From positions 1-46,229 of the forward strand of contig NZ_KB899432.1 in assembly GCF_000378205.1 (NCBI RefSeq): a stretch of DNA of 46,229 nucleotides, written 5' to 3'. The notes under the pieces are model-generated. The model did no database searches. It was not told where the DNA came from and saw only the letters and a program-made list of their open reading frames with translations. Source of the DNA: Sediminispirochaeta bajacaliforniensis DSM 16054. GTDB lineage: Bacteria; Spirochaetota; Spirochaetia; DSM-16054; Sediminispirochaetaceae. A program made the position numbers and the translations under genes. Shown piece by piece: positions 7,786 to 15,886 of this stretch; the first letter of the stretch is position 1; every line of letters starts with the position of its first letter.

Positions 7786-9080
7786 TGAAGGATATCGACG
7801 GGTTCCTTGCCGAGAAGGGGCTGCTTCCCGAGAGCGTTTCTTTCGAAGAAGGGGTTGCGGGATTCCTCACTGAAATGGAAAGAGGGCTTCATGGCGACTC
7901 CTCGAGCCTTGCCATGATTCCCGCCTGGGTTGCCGCCGAGGGTGAGGTACCGAAGGAGAAGCCCGTAATCGTCCTTGATGCAGGTGGAACAAATTTTCGT
8001 TCGGCTACGTTTCATTTCAATAGCGATGGAGAGCCGGTGATGGAGCATTTCTCGAAGAGTGCGATGCCTGGAACCGGGGGACCTGTCGGACGGGAATCCT
8101 TTTTCGAGCAGATTGCCGAGAAAATGGAGGCTTCCGTAGCCGATGCCGATACCATCGGATTTTGTTTCTCCTATCCCACGGAAATTCTGCCCAATAGAGA
8201 CGGGCGTCTCATTCGTTTCACCAAGGAAGTTGAAGCGCCGGAGGTAGAGGGTGCTCTCATCGGAGAGTCCCTTAACCGGGCGTTGCTGAAGCGGTACGGT
8301 TCTTCGCCGAAGCAGATTACGGTCCTTAACGATACCGTTGCAACAATGCTTGCGGGGAAGGCCAGAAGCGGAGAAGGGCGTTACTCAGGGTATATCGGTT
8401 TTATCTTCGGGACGGGAACCAATTGTTCCTATCTTGAGAGGACCGATGCTATCGGAACCCTCAAGGCGCCTGCTACCGGGGCCTATATGGCCATCAACAT
8501 GGAGACCGGAGGATACGCCGGTTTCCTCGGAGGCGAGATCGATCGTGATTTTTTTGCCTCCACCGATAAACCTGATTTATTTCATTTTGAAAAAATGATA
8601 TCCGGAGCCTATTTGGGCCCTCTTTGCCTTGCCGCTGCGGTGCGTGCTTCGAGGGAGGGGTTTTTTTCCGCTTCCCTTGCGGATTTTTTTCAGGCAAAGC
8701 AATCAATGACTACGATGGAGATGGATCGTTACCTTCACGAACCACGGGATCGTGAGCATCCTTTTTATCAGAAGGCCTCAAACGATGAAGACCGGAAGAA
8801 TCTTTTCCTTTTGTTTGATTCCATTGTTGCCAGGGCCGCGAAGCTTGCCGCCATCAGTTTGGCTGCGGTTGTGTTGAAAACCGGAGAAGGGAAAGATCCA
8901 ACTGTTCCTGTCGCCATTGTTGCCGACGGAACCACCTTTTATAAGACCTGGGCCCTTGCCGAACGAACCCGGTGTTATCTTTTTCGTGAATTGACCGAAA
9001 AGCATGGCCGTTATGTACGATTTCTTTCTGTCGATAATGCACCGGTGATAGGTGCCGCCGTTGCTGGTTTGCTTAATTAG
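7785..9080 (+). CDS. Hexokinase-family sugar kinase
   Basis: 431 residues, cytoplasmic; it phosphorylates hexoses with ATP. Visible family motifs are phosphate-1 VLDAGGTNFRSA (about residues 63-74), the sugar-binding FCFSYPTEI, the catalytic-loop LNDTVATML, the phosphate-2 region GFIFGTGTNCSYLE, and an adenosine motif near the C-terminus (VAIVADGTTFYK). This is the eukaryote-like hexokinase type found in treponemes and relatives rather than ROK glucokinase. GAAGGAGA precedes the ATG. The start overlaps the preceding stop by one base, so translation is coupled. It is the last gene of the operon that starts with PTS IIA. No obvious terminator follows; an AT-rich 198-bp gap leads to fhs. Confidence 0.85.
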   Translation: MKDIDGFLAEKGLLPESVSFEEGVAGFLTEMERGLHGDSSSLAMIPAWVAAEGEVPKEKPVIVLDAGGTNFRSATFHFNSDGEPVMEHFSKSAMPGTGGPVGRESFFEQIAEKMEASVADADTIGFCFSYPTEILPNRDGRLIRFTKEVEAPEVEGALIGESLNRALLKRYGSSPKQITVLNDTVATMLAGKARSGEGRYSGYIGFIFGTGTNCSYLERTDAIGTLKAPATGAYMAINMETGGYAGFLGGEIDRDFFASTDKPDLFHFEKMISGAYLGPLCLAAAVRASREGFFSASLADFFQAKQSMTTMEMDRYLHEPRDREHPFYQKASNDEDRKNLFLLFDSIVARAAKLAAISLAAVVLKTGEGKDPTVPVAIVADGTTFYKTWALAERTRCYLFRELTEKHGRYVRFLSVDNAPVIGAAVAGLLN

Positions 9081-9170
9081 AGAATACGGTAAAAAAATAC
9101 TGGTAAATTATTGAAAATGTAAAAAAGTTTGTGTTTTTTTGATGTAAAATTCTTTTTTCTTATTTTTTTG

Positions 9171-9199
9171 TTGCCATTTGTCTCATTTTGTTGCATAAT
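9171..9199 (+). promoter_or_regulatory. Promoter of fhs
   Basis: -35 TTGCCA (9171-9176), 17-bp spacer, -10 CATAAT (9194-9199). The leader of about 70 bases contains a short hairpin TTCTCC-CATTGT-GGAGAA (about 9246-9263) just before the AAAGGAGG ribosome site. Confidence 0.65.
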
Positions 9200-9278
9200 T
9201 GACACTACATAACCCAAAGCAGGTGTATAGCGACCAATTGATTTGTTCTCCCATTGTGGAGAATCAAAAGGAGGCACT

Positions 9279-11048
9279 ATGGCGAAAAAGCTTGATCCGA
9301 CTATTATGCAAGATTGGGAGATTGCCGCAGAAGCTGAAAAAAGTATGAAACCTATTCAGCAGCTGGCTGACGAATTTGGGGTCTTAACCGAAGAGCTTCT
9401 TCCCTACGGCCATTATCTGGGAAAACTTGATTACCGAAAGATTCTTTCTCGTCTGGCCGATAGGCCGAATGGGAAGTATGTCGATGTTACCGCTATAACT
9501 CCGACACCCCTTGGGGAGGGGAAAACCACAACGACCATGGGCCTTGTCGAAGGGCTTGGCCTTCTCGGAAAAAAAGTTTCGGGAGCAATCAGACAGCCTT
9601 CCGGCGGACCCACCTTTAATATCAAGGGGTCGGCCGCCGGTGGCGGTTTAAGCCTTTGTGTGCCGATGACGGATTTCAGTCTCGGCCTTACCGGGGATAT
9701 CGATACCATCACGAATGCACACAATCTTGCTATGGTGGCAATGACGGCCAGAATGCAGCATGAGTTTAATTATGGTGATGATGTTTTAGAAAGAAAGAAC
9801 CTAAAGCGACTTAATATCGATCCCTATAATCCCGCAATTGGATGGGCCATCGATTTTTCCGCCCAGGCGCTCAGGGAGATCATCATTGGAATTGGTGGCA
9901 AGATGGACGGCTTTATGATGAAAAGCGGTTTTCAAATTACCGTCTCTTCGGAACTGATGGCGATTCTTGCCGTTGCCAAGGATTTAAAGGATCTTCGAAG
10001 TCGTATCGCCCGGATGCAGATTGCTTGGGACCGAAAAGGCAACCCTGTTACTGCCGCGGACCTCGAAGTGGACGGTGCCATGACGGCCATCATGGTGAAG
10101 GCGATGGATCCGACCCTTATGCAAACTATTGAAGGGCAGCCTGTACTTGTTCATGCCGGCCCCTTTGCCAACATTGCCATTGGGCAGTCCTCCATTATTG
10201 CGGATCGTATCGGCTTGAAACTTTCGGAATACCATGTAACCGAGAGCGGATTCGGTGCTGATATTGGGTTTGAGAAATTCTGGAACCTCAAGTGTCGCTA
10301 CAGTGGTTTCGTACCCGATGCCGCCGTTATCGTTGCCACGGTCAGGGCCCTAAAGATGCATGGCGGAGGCCCCAGGGTTACACCCGGAAAGCCCCTTGAT
10401 GAGGCCTACACCAGCGAAAATGTTGCGCTTGTTGAGAAGGGATGTGAGAATCTTATTGCTCATATTGAGAATGTCAAGAAAAGTGGAATCACGCCGGTGG
10501 TCTGCATCAACCATTTTTATATGGATAGTGAAAAGGAGATTGCTGCGGTTAGGAAAGCGGCCGAAGAAGCTGGTGCCAGAGTTGCTCTTTCCAGGCATTG
10601 GGAATTAGGGGGCGAAGGGGCCAAAGATCTTGCCGGTGCGGTTGTCGAGGCTTGCGAAGAGAAGAGCGATTTCCGGTTCCTGTATGAAACCTCTATGCCT
10701 CAAAAGCAGCGGATAGAACTCATTGCCCGAGAAATCTACGGTGCAGAGGCTGTCTCCTATACGCCGGAAGCGGATGCGAAGCTTCGTCGGATTCAGGAAG
10801 ATACCAAACTCGCTTCCATGGGAACCTGTATGGTGAAGACCCAGCTTAGTCTCTCTCACGATCCGGAACTGAAAGGCCGGCCAAAGGGGTGGACCCTTCC
10901 CGTTACGGATGTTCTTGTCTATCAGGGAGCCGAACTTATCGTTCCCGTTGCGGGCGGAATAAAGCTCTTACCGGGTACAGCATCGGACCCGGCCTTTCGC
11001 CGGATAGATGTAGATACCGAGACCGGCAAGGTTACCGGACTGTTCTGA
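9279..11048 (+). CDS. fhs: Formate-tetrahydrofolate ligase
   Basis: Formyltetrahydrofolate synthetase, joining formate to THF with ATP to feed one-carbon units into purine, serine and methyl pools. 589 residues from ATG 9279 (AAAGGAGG upstream); the family is usually about 555-560, and the extra length is partly N-terminal. The nucleotide-binding signature [13 protein letters not shown] (Lys82), the [19 protein letters not shown] region and the late motif [11 protein letters not shown] are intact. A longer frame from a TTG at 9243 exists but lacks a ribosome site. It is a single-gene transcript with its own promoter at 9171 and a strong terminator at 11056. It fits an anaerobe; no other Wood-Ljungdahl genes are in the window. 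Confidence 0.97.
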   Translation: MAKKLDPTIMQDWEIAAEAEKSMKPIQQLADEFGVLTEELLPYGHYLGKLDYRKILSRLADRPNGKYVDVTAITPTPLGEGKTTTTMGLVEGLGLLGKKVSGAIRQPSGGPTFNIKGSAAGGGLSLCVPMTDFSLGLTGDIDTITNAHNLAMVAMTARMQHEFNYGDDVLERKNLKRLNIDPYNPAIGWAIDFSAQALREIIIGIGGKMDGFMMKSGFQITVSSELMAILAVAKDLKDLRSRIARMQIAWDRKGNPVTAADLEVDGAMTAIMVKAMDPTLMQTIEGQPVLVHAGPFANIAIGQSSIIADRIGLKLSEYHVTESGFGADIGFEKFWNLKCRYSGFVPDAAVIVATVRALKMHGGGPRVTPGKPLDEAYTSENVALVEKGCENLIAHIENVKKSGITPVVCINHFYMDSEKEIAAVRKAAEEAGARVALSRHWELGGEGAKDLAGAVVEACEEKSDFRFLYETSMPQKQRIELIAREIYGAEAVSYTPEADAKLRRIQEDTKLASMGTCMVKTQLSLSHDPELKGRPKGWTLPVTDVLVYQGAELIVPVAGGIKLLPGTASDPAFRRIDVDTETGKVTGLF

Positions 11049-11055
11049 TCGTTTT

Positions 11056-11097
11056 GCGGGGGGAAAGCACTAATAACTGCTTTCTTCCCGCTTTTTC
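11056..11097 (+). terminator. Rho-independent terminator after fhs
   Basis: GCGGGGGGAAAGCA, an 8-base loop, then TGCTTTCTTCCCGC (a 14-bp stem with two G-U pairs), followed by TTTTTCTTT. Confidence 0.9.
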
Positions 11098-11127
11098 TTT
11101 CTCTTATTTGTTTACAGTACTAAATAA

Positions 11128-11156
11128 TTGACCTGCGTATGTTATTCCTATATACT
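11128..11156 (+). promoter_or_regulatory. Promoter of the ablA-ablB operon
   Basis: -35 TTGACC (11128-11133), 17-bp spacer, -10 TATACT (11151-11156). The predicted leader begins with GCTC-TCTAAG-GAGC (11157-11170), so the AAGGAG ribosome site lies partly in a small stem. Confidence 0.75.
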
Positions 11157-11174
11157 GCTCTCTAAGGAGCAAAT

Positions 11175-12485
11175 ATGATTAAATTCCCCAAGAAACAGAG
11201 TGATCTTGCTGAAAAAATAGATAATGGAGCAGGTTTTACCAAATGGAGAGACTGGCGATGGCAGTTGAAACATTCAATACGAAATATATCAAGTTTTGAG
11301 ACCCTTACCGGAATACAATTCGATAAAGATAAACGGCAAGAACTCGAGGCAACGGTGTCCCAATTTCCCCTTTCTATTACTCCCTATTACCTCAGTCTGA
11401 TTGAAAAGGATGATTACCAAAACGATCCCATTTTCCTTCAATCCTTTGCCGATCCCAGGGAGTTGGTGGTCCAGAAGTGGGAGCGGGAAGACCCTCTTCA
11501 TGAAGATAAGGACAGTCCTGTGGAGGGGCTGACCCACCGTTATCCCGATCGTGTTCTTTTCCATGTTAGTAATGTATGCTCTATGTATTGTCGTCACTGT
11601 ACCCGAAAACGAAAAGTAGGAGATGTCGATTCCATTCCAAACAAAAAGCAGATCATGAAGGGTATTGATTACATTCGAAATACTCCATCGGTCCGTGATG
11701 TCCTGCTTTCCGGTGGCGATCCCCTTATGCTTGACGACGACTATCTCGATTGGATTCTGACCGAACTGCGCAGAATCGAGCATGTTGAGATTGTTAGAAT
11801 TGGGAGCCGCATGCCTGTAGTTTTACCCTATCGTGTCACCGATGATCTGGTCTCGATGCTCAGAAAGCATCATCCGATTTGGCTCAATACCCATTTTAAT
11901 CATCCTAGAGAGCTGACACATGCAAGTCGAACCGCTCTCGCAAAGCTTGCCGACGCAGGAATTCCCCTGGGCAACCAATCGGTACTGCTTGCCGGGGTAA
12001 ACGATTGTCCCAGACTCATGAAAACCCTTGTGCAAAAGCTTGTCTATTCCAGAGTCAGGCCCTACTATCTGTATCAGTGCGATCTCTCCGAAGGCCTTAC
12101 CCATTTTCGTACACCGGTGGGAAAGGGGATTGAAATTCTCGAAAGTCTGATCGGACATACCTCCGGTTTTTCCGTTCCCACCTATGTGATTGATGCCCCG
12201 GGAGGCGGGGGAAAGATCCCGATCATGCCGAACTATCTTTTGAGCTGGTCTCCCAACAAGGTCGTGCTTCGTAATTATGAGGGGGTTATTACTACCTATC
12301 GTGAGCCCGAGCAATATCACAACCCAGGCTGTGACGGTACGTGTGAAGAGTGCACCCTTCAATTGAAATTTGCCGATGCCGAAGAGCGAAACGCCATCGG
12401 TATCGAAAAACTCCTTTCTGAATGGGATGAGACCTATTCTCTTACTCCCGAAGACAATGAAAGGATCGGCCGACGCAATGAATGA
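11175..12485 (+). CDS. ablA: L-lysine 2,3-aminomutase
   Basis: A radical-SAM, PLP-dependent enzyme that isomerises L-lysine to beta-lysine, 436 residues. The 4Fe-4S cluster ligands are CSMYCRHC (Cys135, Cys139, Cys142). LSGGDPL is the SAM-binding GGD motif, and [12 protein letters not shown] carries the PLP lysine. The C-terminal [11 protein letters not shown] is the Cys-rich tail seen in the lysine-aminomutase subfamily. In clostridia the enzyme starts lysine fermentation. Here the next gene, overlapping by 8 bases, is a beta-lysine acetyltransferase, so the pathway is synthesis of the compatible solute N-epsilon-acetyl-beta-lysine, hence the name ablA. AAGGAG precedes ATG 11175. Promoter at 11128. 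Confidence 0.95.
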   Translation: MIKFPKKQSDLAEKIDNGAGFTKWRDWRWQLKHSIRNISSFETLTGIQFDKDKRQELEATVSQFPLSITPYYLSLIEKDDYQNDPIFLQSFADPRELVVQKWEREDPLHEDKDSPVEGLTHRYPDRVLFHVSNVCSMYCRHCTRKRKVGDVDSIPNKKQIMKGIDYIRNTPSVRDVLLSGGDPLMLDDDYLDWILTELRRIEHVEIVRIGSRMPVVLPYRVTDDLVSMLRKHHPIWLNTHFNHPRELTHASRTALAKLADAGIPLGNQSVLLAGVNDCPRLMKTLVQKLVYSRVRPYYLYQCDLSEGLTHFRTPVGKGIEILESLIGHTSGFSVPTYVIDAPGGGGKIPIMPNYLLSWSPNKVVLRNYEGVITTYREPEQYHNPGCDGTCEECTLQLKFADAEERNAIGIEKLLSEWDETYSLTPEDNERIGRRNE

Positions 12486-13371
12486 TGTTATTCAGCAGCT
12501 TGAAGGGGCTCTGATCCAACACGGCCCCGACGGAGATCGTATCTATCTTATGGCCTTGGCTGACGAGGCCTCCGCCACGATAGCCATGCAGAAGGACGAG
12601 CGGCTGATAGCTTCGCTTTTGATTCTCTATCATAAACGTGGTTATTCAAAGATTTTTGCCAAGGTTCCCATGAAACGGATTGTCCCCTTCCTTCTGGCCG
12701 GCTTCTGCATTGAGTCAACCGTTCCGCGGCTTTTTCGCGGTCAGGACGATGTCGCCTTTCTTGCCTACTATGGTGACGAGGGGAAGGAGAGAGGTGTGTC
12801 GCAGCGTAGGCAGGTTGATAGAGAGGAAATGCGATCCTTCCAAAGCCTGCTTGCACAGGTGGAACAGGTATCATTCCCTCCTCTCGCTGGACGATATCGA
12901 TGGTTTCATTGTGTTCCCGATGATATTCCGGAAATGGCGAAACTGTACGGTCGGGTCTTTGACCGTTACCCGTTTCCAATTGATAGCCCCGCATATCTGA
13001 AGAAAACAATGGAAAGCCATGTCGAGTATTTGGGTATTAGAGATAGAGAAGACAGGAGACTGATCGCTCTTGCCTCGGTCGAATACCACGCTTTTTCCCG
13101 TTGTGTGGAAATGACTGATTTCGCAGTACTCCCCGAAGCCAGGGGGTCAGGCCTTGCTCTTTTTCTCCTCGGTCGCATGGAACAGGAAACAGTGGAAAAA
13201 AAGATACCGGTAGCTTACACCATCGCCAGGCTGAAGAGTCTCGGCATGAATGCAACTTTCCTCAAAGGGGGCTACCACTATGCCGGGACTCTACCCAATA
13301 ATACCTTCATCGGCGGCGGACTGGAAAGCATGAATGTCTATTATAAGGTTCTCCTGCCCGTTTGCCGATGA
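12478..13371 (+). CDS. ablB: Beta-lysine N6-acetyltransferase (putative)
   Basis: A GNAT-family acetyltransferase, about 297 residues, acetylating beta-lysine to the osmolyte N-epsilon-acetyl-beta-lysine. The acetyl-CoA-binding core is [23 protein letters not shown] (R/QxxGxG/A-like, about residues 220-240). The family-typical N-terminal region has DRIYLM and [11 protein letters not shown], and the C-terminal [30 protein letters not shown] matches AblB. The start is chosen at ATG 12478, which overlaps the end of ablA (ATGAATGA). The frame is open further upstream inside ablA (12370), but that would add 36 residues without family similarity that I recognise. Expression should rise with salt in known ablAB operons; no specific operator is visible. 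Confidence 0.88.
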   Translation: MNDVIQQLEGALIQHGPDGDRIYLMALADEASATIAMQKDERLIASLLILYHKRGYSKIFAKVPMKRIVPFLLAGFCIESTVPRLFRGQDDVAFLAYYGDEGKERGVSQRRQVDREEMRSFQSLLAQVEQVSFPPLAGRYRWFHCVPDDIPEMAKLYGRVFDRYPFPIDSPAYLKKTMESHVEYLGIRDREDRRLIALASVEYHAFSRCVEMTDFAVLPEARGSGLALFLLGRMEQETVEKKIPVAYTIARLKSLGMNATFLKGGYHYAGTLPNNTFIGGGLESMNVYYKVLLPVCR

Positions 13372-13384
13372 CGCTCTTTCCCGC

Positions 13385-13591
13385 TTACTCTTTTTTCCCT
13401 TTTGTCGATATGCCGAGAGGAATGTAGAGTGGGCAGAAGGCGAAGATAGCGGTAGCAAGGAATATCACCCCGAGGACTCCAATAATTACGGCTAATGGGC
13501 CGTTAATCTGTCCCGTGAAGAGCAAAATCGCCGCAATAATCGCAAGAGCGATCCGTATGAGCCGGTCACTGGTTCCTATATTCTGTTTCAT
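13385..13591 (-). CDS. DUF2892-type small membrane protein
   Basis: 68 residues with two hydrophobic helices (about residues 12-29 and 34-52) and a short N-terminal motif MKQNIGTSDRLIRI, which is characteristic of the DUF2892 / YgaP-transmembrane group. The CPLY motif near residue 53 is also typical. Its function is unknown; related domains are often fused to rhodaneses. AGGAGG lies upstream of the ATG. It is convergent with ablB (13 bp apart) and divergent from the DUF1611 gene. Confidence 0.8.
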   Translation of the reverse strand: MKQNIGTSDRLIRIALAIIAAILLFTGQINGPLAVIIGVLGVIFLATAIFAFCPLYIPLGISTKGKKE

Positions 13592-13681
13592 CTGTGTTAT
13601 CCTCCTATATAATTAAAATAATATATTTATGAAATAAGGGCAATTTTTCTTCATACTCGTTTTCTGTTGCGCTTTTCTCCG

Positions 13682-13710
13682 TTGAATCAGCCCCGGCTTC
13701 ACGCTACAAT
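13682..13710 (+). promoter_or_regulatory. Promoter of the DUF1611-epimerase-Ktr operon
   Basis: -35 TTGAAT (13682-13687), 17-bp spacer, -10 TACAAT (13705-13710), about 26 bp before the ATG with an AAGGAGG ribosome site. Confidence 0.75.
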
Positions 13711-13736
13711 GTGTCGTATCCTGTTAAGGAGGATAT

Positions 13737-14816
13737 ATGGCTGAAAAAAGCGGTTTCGACGGCAATGCCGTTGTTTATTGCGAAGGCTTTTTTAATACCC
13801 CTTATGGCAAAACGGCCCATGGTTTGGTTCGTTTTACCAAACGCTACAAGGTAGTCGCTCTCCTTGATAGCCGCTATGCCGGAAGTGATGCCGGCTTGAT
13901 ACTCGATCGGAAGGCAAACGGCATTCCAATCTATGAAAGTCTTTCCCATGCACGGGAAGCGGCCGAAAAAAGCGGAACCCCCCTCACCCATTTTGTGATT
14001 GGCCTCGCTCCCGATGGGGGTGTCCTTTCCGAGAATGCAAGAGCAGCAGTGCTTGAGGCTGTCTCGGCCGGGCTCTGTGTTGATTCCGGACTCCACAGCT
14101 TTTTGTCGGATGATCCCGAAATCGCGTCTCTTGCGAGGAAAAACGGGGTTACGCTCCGGGATATTCGAAAGACCCCCGAACGGAAATACCTGCATCCCTT
14201 TACCGGTCGTATATCCGAGGTTGAGAGCTATCGGATTGCTTTGCTGGGAACGGACTCCGCGGTGGGAAAGCGAACCACGGCATGGAAGTTGAAAGATGCC
14301 TTGGATGCTGCCGATATCGATACCGCCTTCATAGGAACCGGCCAAACGGCTTGGCTCCAGGGGGCCCGCTATTCACTCATTATGGATAGTCTTATCAATG
14401 ATTTTGTTGCCGGAGAAATCGAACATGCCATTCTTTCTGCCTGGGATGCCGAACATCCCAGGGCCATGGTGATCGAAGGGCAGGGGAGTTTGATGAATCC
14501 GATTTATCCCGGTGGTTTTGAAATCCTTGCCGCAGGTAGACCCCAGGCCGTGGTGCTGCAGCATGCTCCCGCCCGCAAGGAGTATGATGGGCTGCCCGGT
14601 TACCCCTTGCATTCCCTTGAAACCCAAATTCAGGCGATCGAAATGCTTTCGGGGTGTCCCGTTGTGGCCATCACCATCAACCATGAGGGGCTTGAACCGG
14701 AGGCGGTTCCCTCTATATGCGAAGAGATCGCCGCGGCCACGGGATTGCCGACGGCCGATCCCCTGCTGCAAAAGCTCGATGCCTTGGTTGACCTTTTTAA
14801 GGGCCGGATCGCATGA
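13737..14816 (+). CDS. DUF1611 P-loop protein (DgcN-like)
   Basis: 359 residues, cytoplasmic. The N-terminal domain (about 1-160) has a Rossmann-like pattern, then the P-loop GTDSAVGKRTTAW with Lys178. The C-terminal half has VIEGQGSLMNP and VVLQHAPARKEYDG, features of the DUF1611 family. Members next to an enolase-superfamily epimerase have been described as DgcN, an acetyltransferase acting with the racemase DgcA in D-glutamate use. The same pairing is present here (next gene overlaps by 4 bases), so that role is plausible but rests on recalled literature. AAGGAGGATAT precedes ATG 13737. It is first in a five-gene, tightly spaced plus-strand cluster that continues into K+ uptake genes. Confidence 0.8.
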   Translation: MAEKSGFDGNAVVYCEGFFNTPYGKTAHGLVRFTKRYKVVALLDSRYAGSDAGLILDRKANGIPIYESLSHAREAAEKSGTPLTHFVIGLAPDGGVLSENARAAVLEAVSAGLCVDSGLHSFLSDDPEIASLARKNGVTLRDIRKTPERKYLHPFTGRISEVESYRIALLGTDSAVGKRTTAWKLKDALDAADIDTAFIGTGQTAWLQGARYSLIMDSLINDFVAGEIEHAILSAWDAEHPRAMVIEGQGSLMNPIYPGGFEILAAGRPQAVVLQHAPARKEYDGLPGYPLHSLETQIQAIEMLSGCPVVAITINHEGLEPEAVPSICEEIAAATGLPTADPLLQKLDALVDLFKGRIA

Positions 14817-15886
14817 AAATTCTTCGCTGTGAGGTGTGGCCGGTGACCCTTAAACTTCGGGCCCCTTTTACCATTGCCTACAGCACCCTTGATGAGACGG
14901 TGAATGTCTTTTTTCGCATTGTAACCGATACGGGGCTTACCGGTTGCGGGGTCGCGGCTCCCGATGAAATGGTAACGGGCGAAAACGAAACGACGATTTT
15001 GCCGGCCCTTCGTGAAACGGCAGAGCCGCTGCTGCGTGGCAGCGATCCTCTAAAGATGGGAATGCTTATCGAAAAGCTTGGAAAGGCCTTACCCAAGGAG
15101 CCGACGGCCCGGGCGGCCGTAGACATGGCCCTCTTCGATCTGCTTGGTAAAAAAGCCCATCTTCCCCTCTTTCAGCTACTGGGCGCTTGCCGCAGCAGCA
15201 TAAAAACCAGCGTCACCGTTGGTATCATGCCCCTCGAAGAGACCCTAGAAGAAACTCGTCGCTGGATCGCCAAGGGCTTTTCCGCGATTAAACTGAAGGG
15301 AGGGCTTAATCTGGAAGAGGACATTCGCAAGGTGCGCCGCCTGCGGGAGCTTCTGGGGCCGGGAGTCGGCCTGCGCTTTGATGCGAATCAAGGTTATAGC
15401 GTTGAAGAGGCCCAGCGTTTTATTGAAGAAACCGCCTCAGCAAAACTGGAGGCGATCGAACAGCCGACGCCGGCAGCATCTCCTGCGCTTCTCGGAGATG
15501 TTCGTGCCGGTGGTCGCGGGGTTGTTCCGGTTATGGCCGATGAAAGCTTGCTGAAACTTTCCGATGCTTTTCATCTTGCCCGTAAAAAGCTGGTGGATAT
15601 GCTTAACATCAAGCTCATGAAAACAGGGGGTATTCGCCCTGCCGAGCGCATTGCCGCTATCGCCCGGGCAGCCGGACAGGAGATCATGGTCGGCTGCATG
15701 GATGAGGCAGGCCTCGGTGTGGCTGCCGGCCTCCATTTCGCTCTTGCCCAGCCCGATGTTCGCTACGCCGATCTGGATGGCTGTTTCGACTTCACCAACG
15801 ATACCACGGCTGCGGCGGTGCGGGTGAAAAATGGACTTCTCTCTCCCACCGGAGAACCCGGCCTTGGCTTTGAGGTATCGATGTGA
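14813..15886 (+). CDS. Dipeptide epimerase / amino-acid racemase (enolase superfamily, DgcA-like)
   Basis: 357 residues of the muconate-lactonizing subgroup. Catalytic Lys pair in AIKLKGG (Lys160 and Lys162, KxK). Metal ligands: Asp in RFDANQGY, Glu in AIEQPTP, Asp in VMADES. The second catalytic Lys is in NIKLMKTGGI. The late motif is DLDGCFDF. The family includes L-Ala-D/L-Glu epimerases that recycle murein peptides; with a DUF1611 partner it may instead racemise free glutamate derivatives. The start overlaps the previous stop (ATGA), and its own stop overlaps the GTG start of the K+ transporter (GTGA), so the three genes are translationally coupled. Confidence 0.88.
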   Translation: MKILRCEVWPVTLKLRAPFTIAYSTLDETVNVFFRIVTDTGLTGCGVAAPDEMVTGENETTILPALRETAEPLLRGSDPLKMGMLIEKLGKALPKEPTARAAVDMALFDLLGKKAHLPLFQLLGACRSSIKTSVTVGIMPLEETLEETRRWIAKGFSAIKLKGGLNLEEDIRKVRRLRELLGPGVGLRFDANQGYSVEEAQRFIEETASAKLEAIEQPTPAASPALLGDVRAGGRGVVPVMADESLLKLSDAFHLARKKLVDMLNIKLMKTGGIRPAERIAAIARAAGQEIMVGCMDEAGLGVAAGLHFALAQPDVRYADLDGCFDFTNDTTAAAVRVKNGLLSPTGEPGLGFEVSM

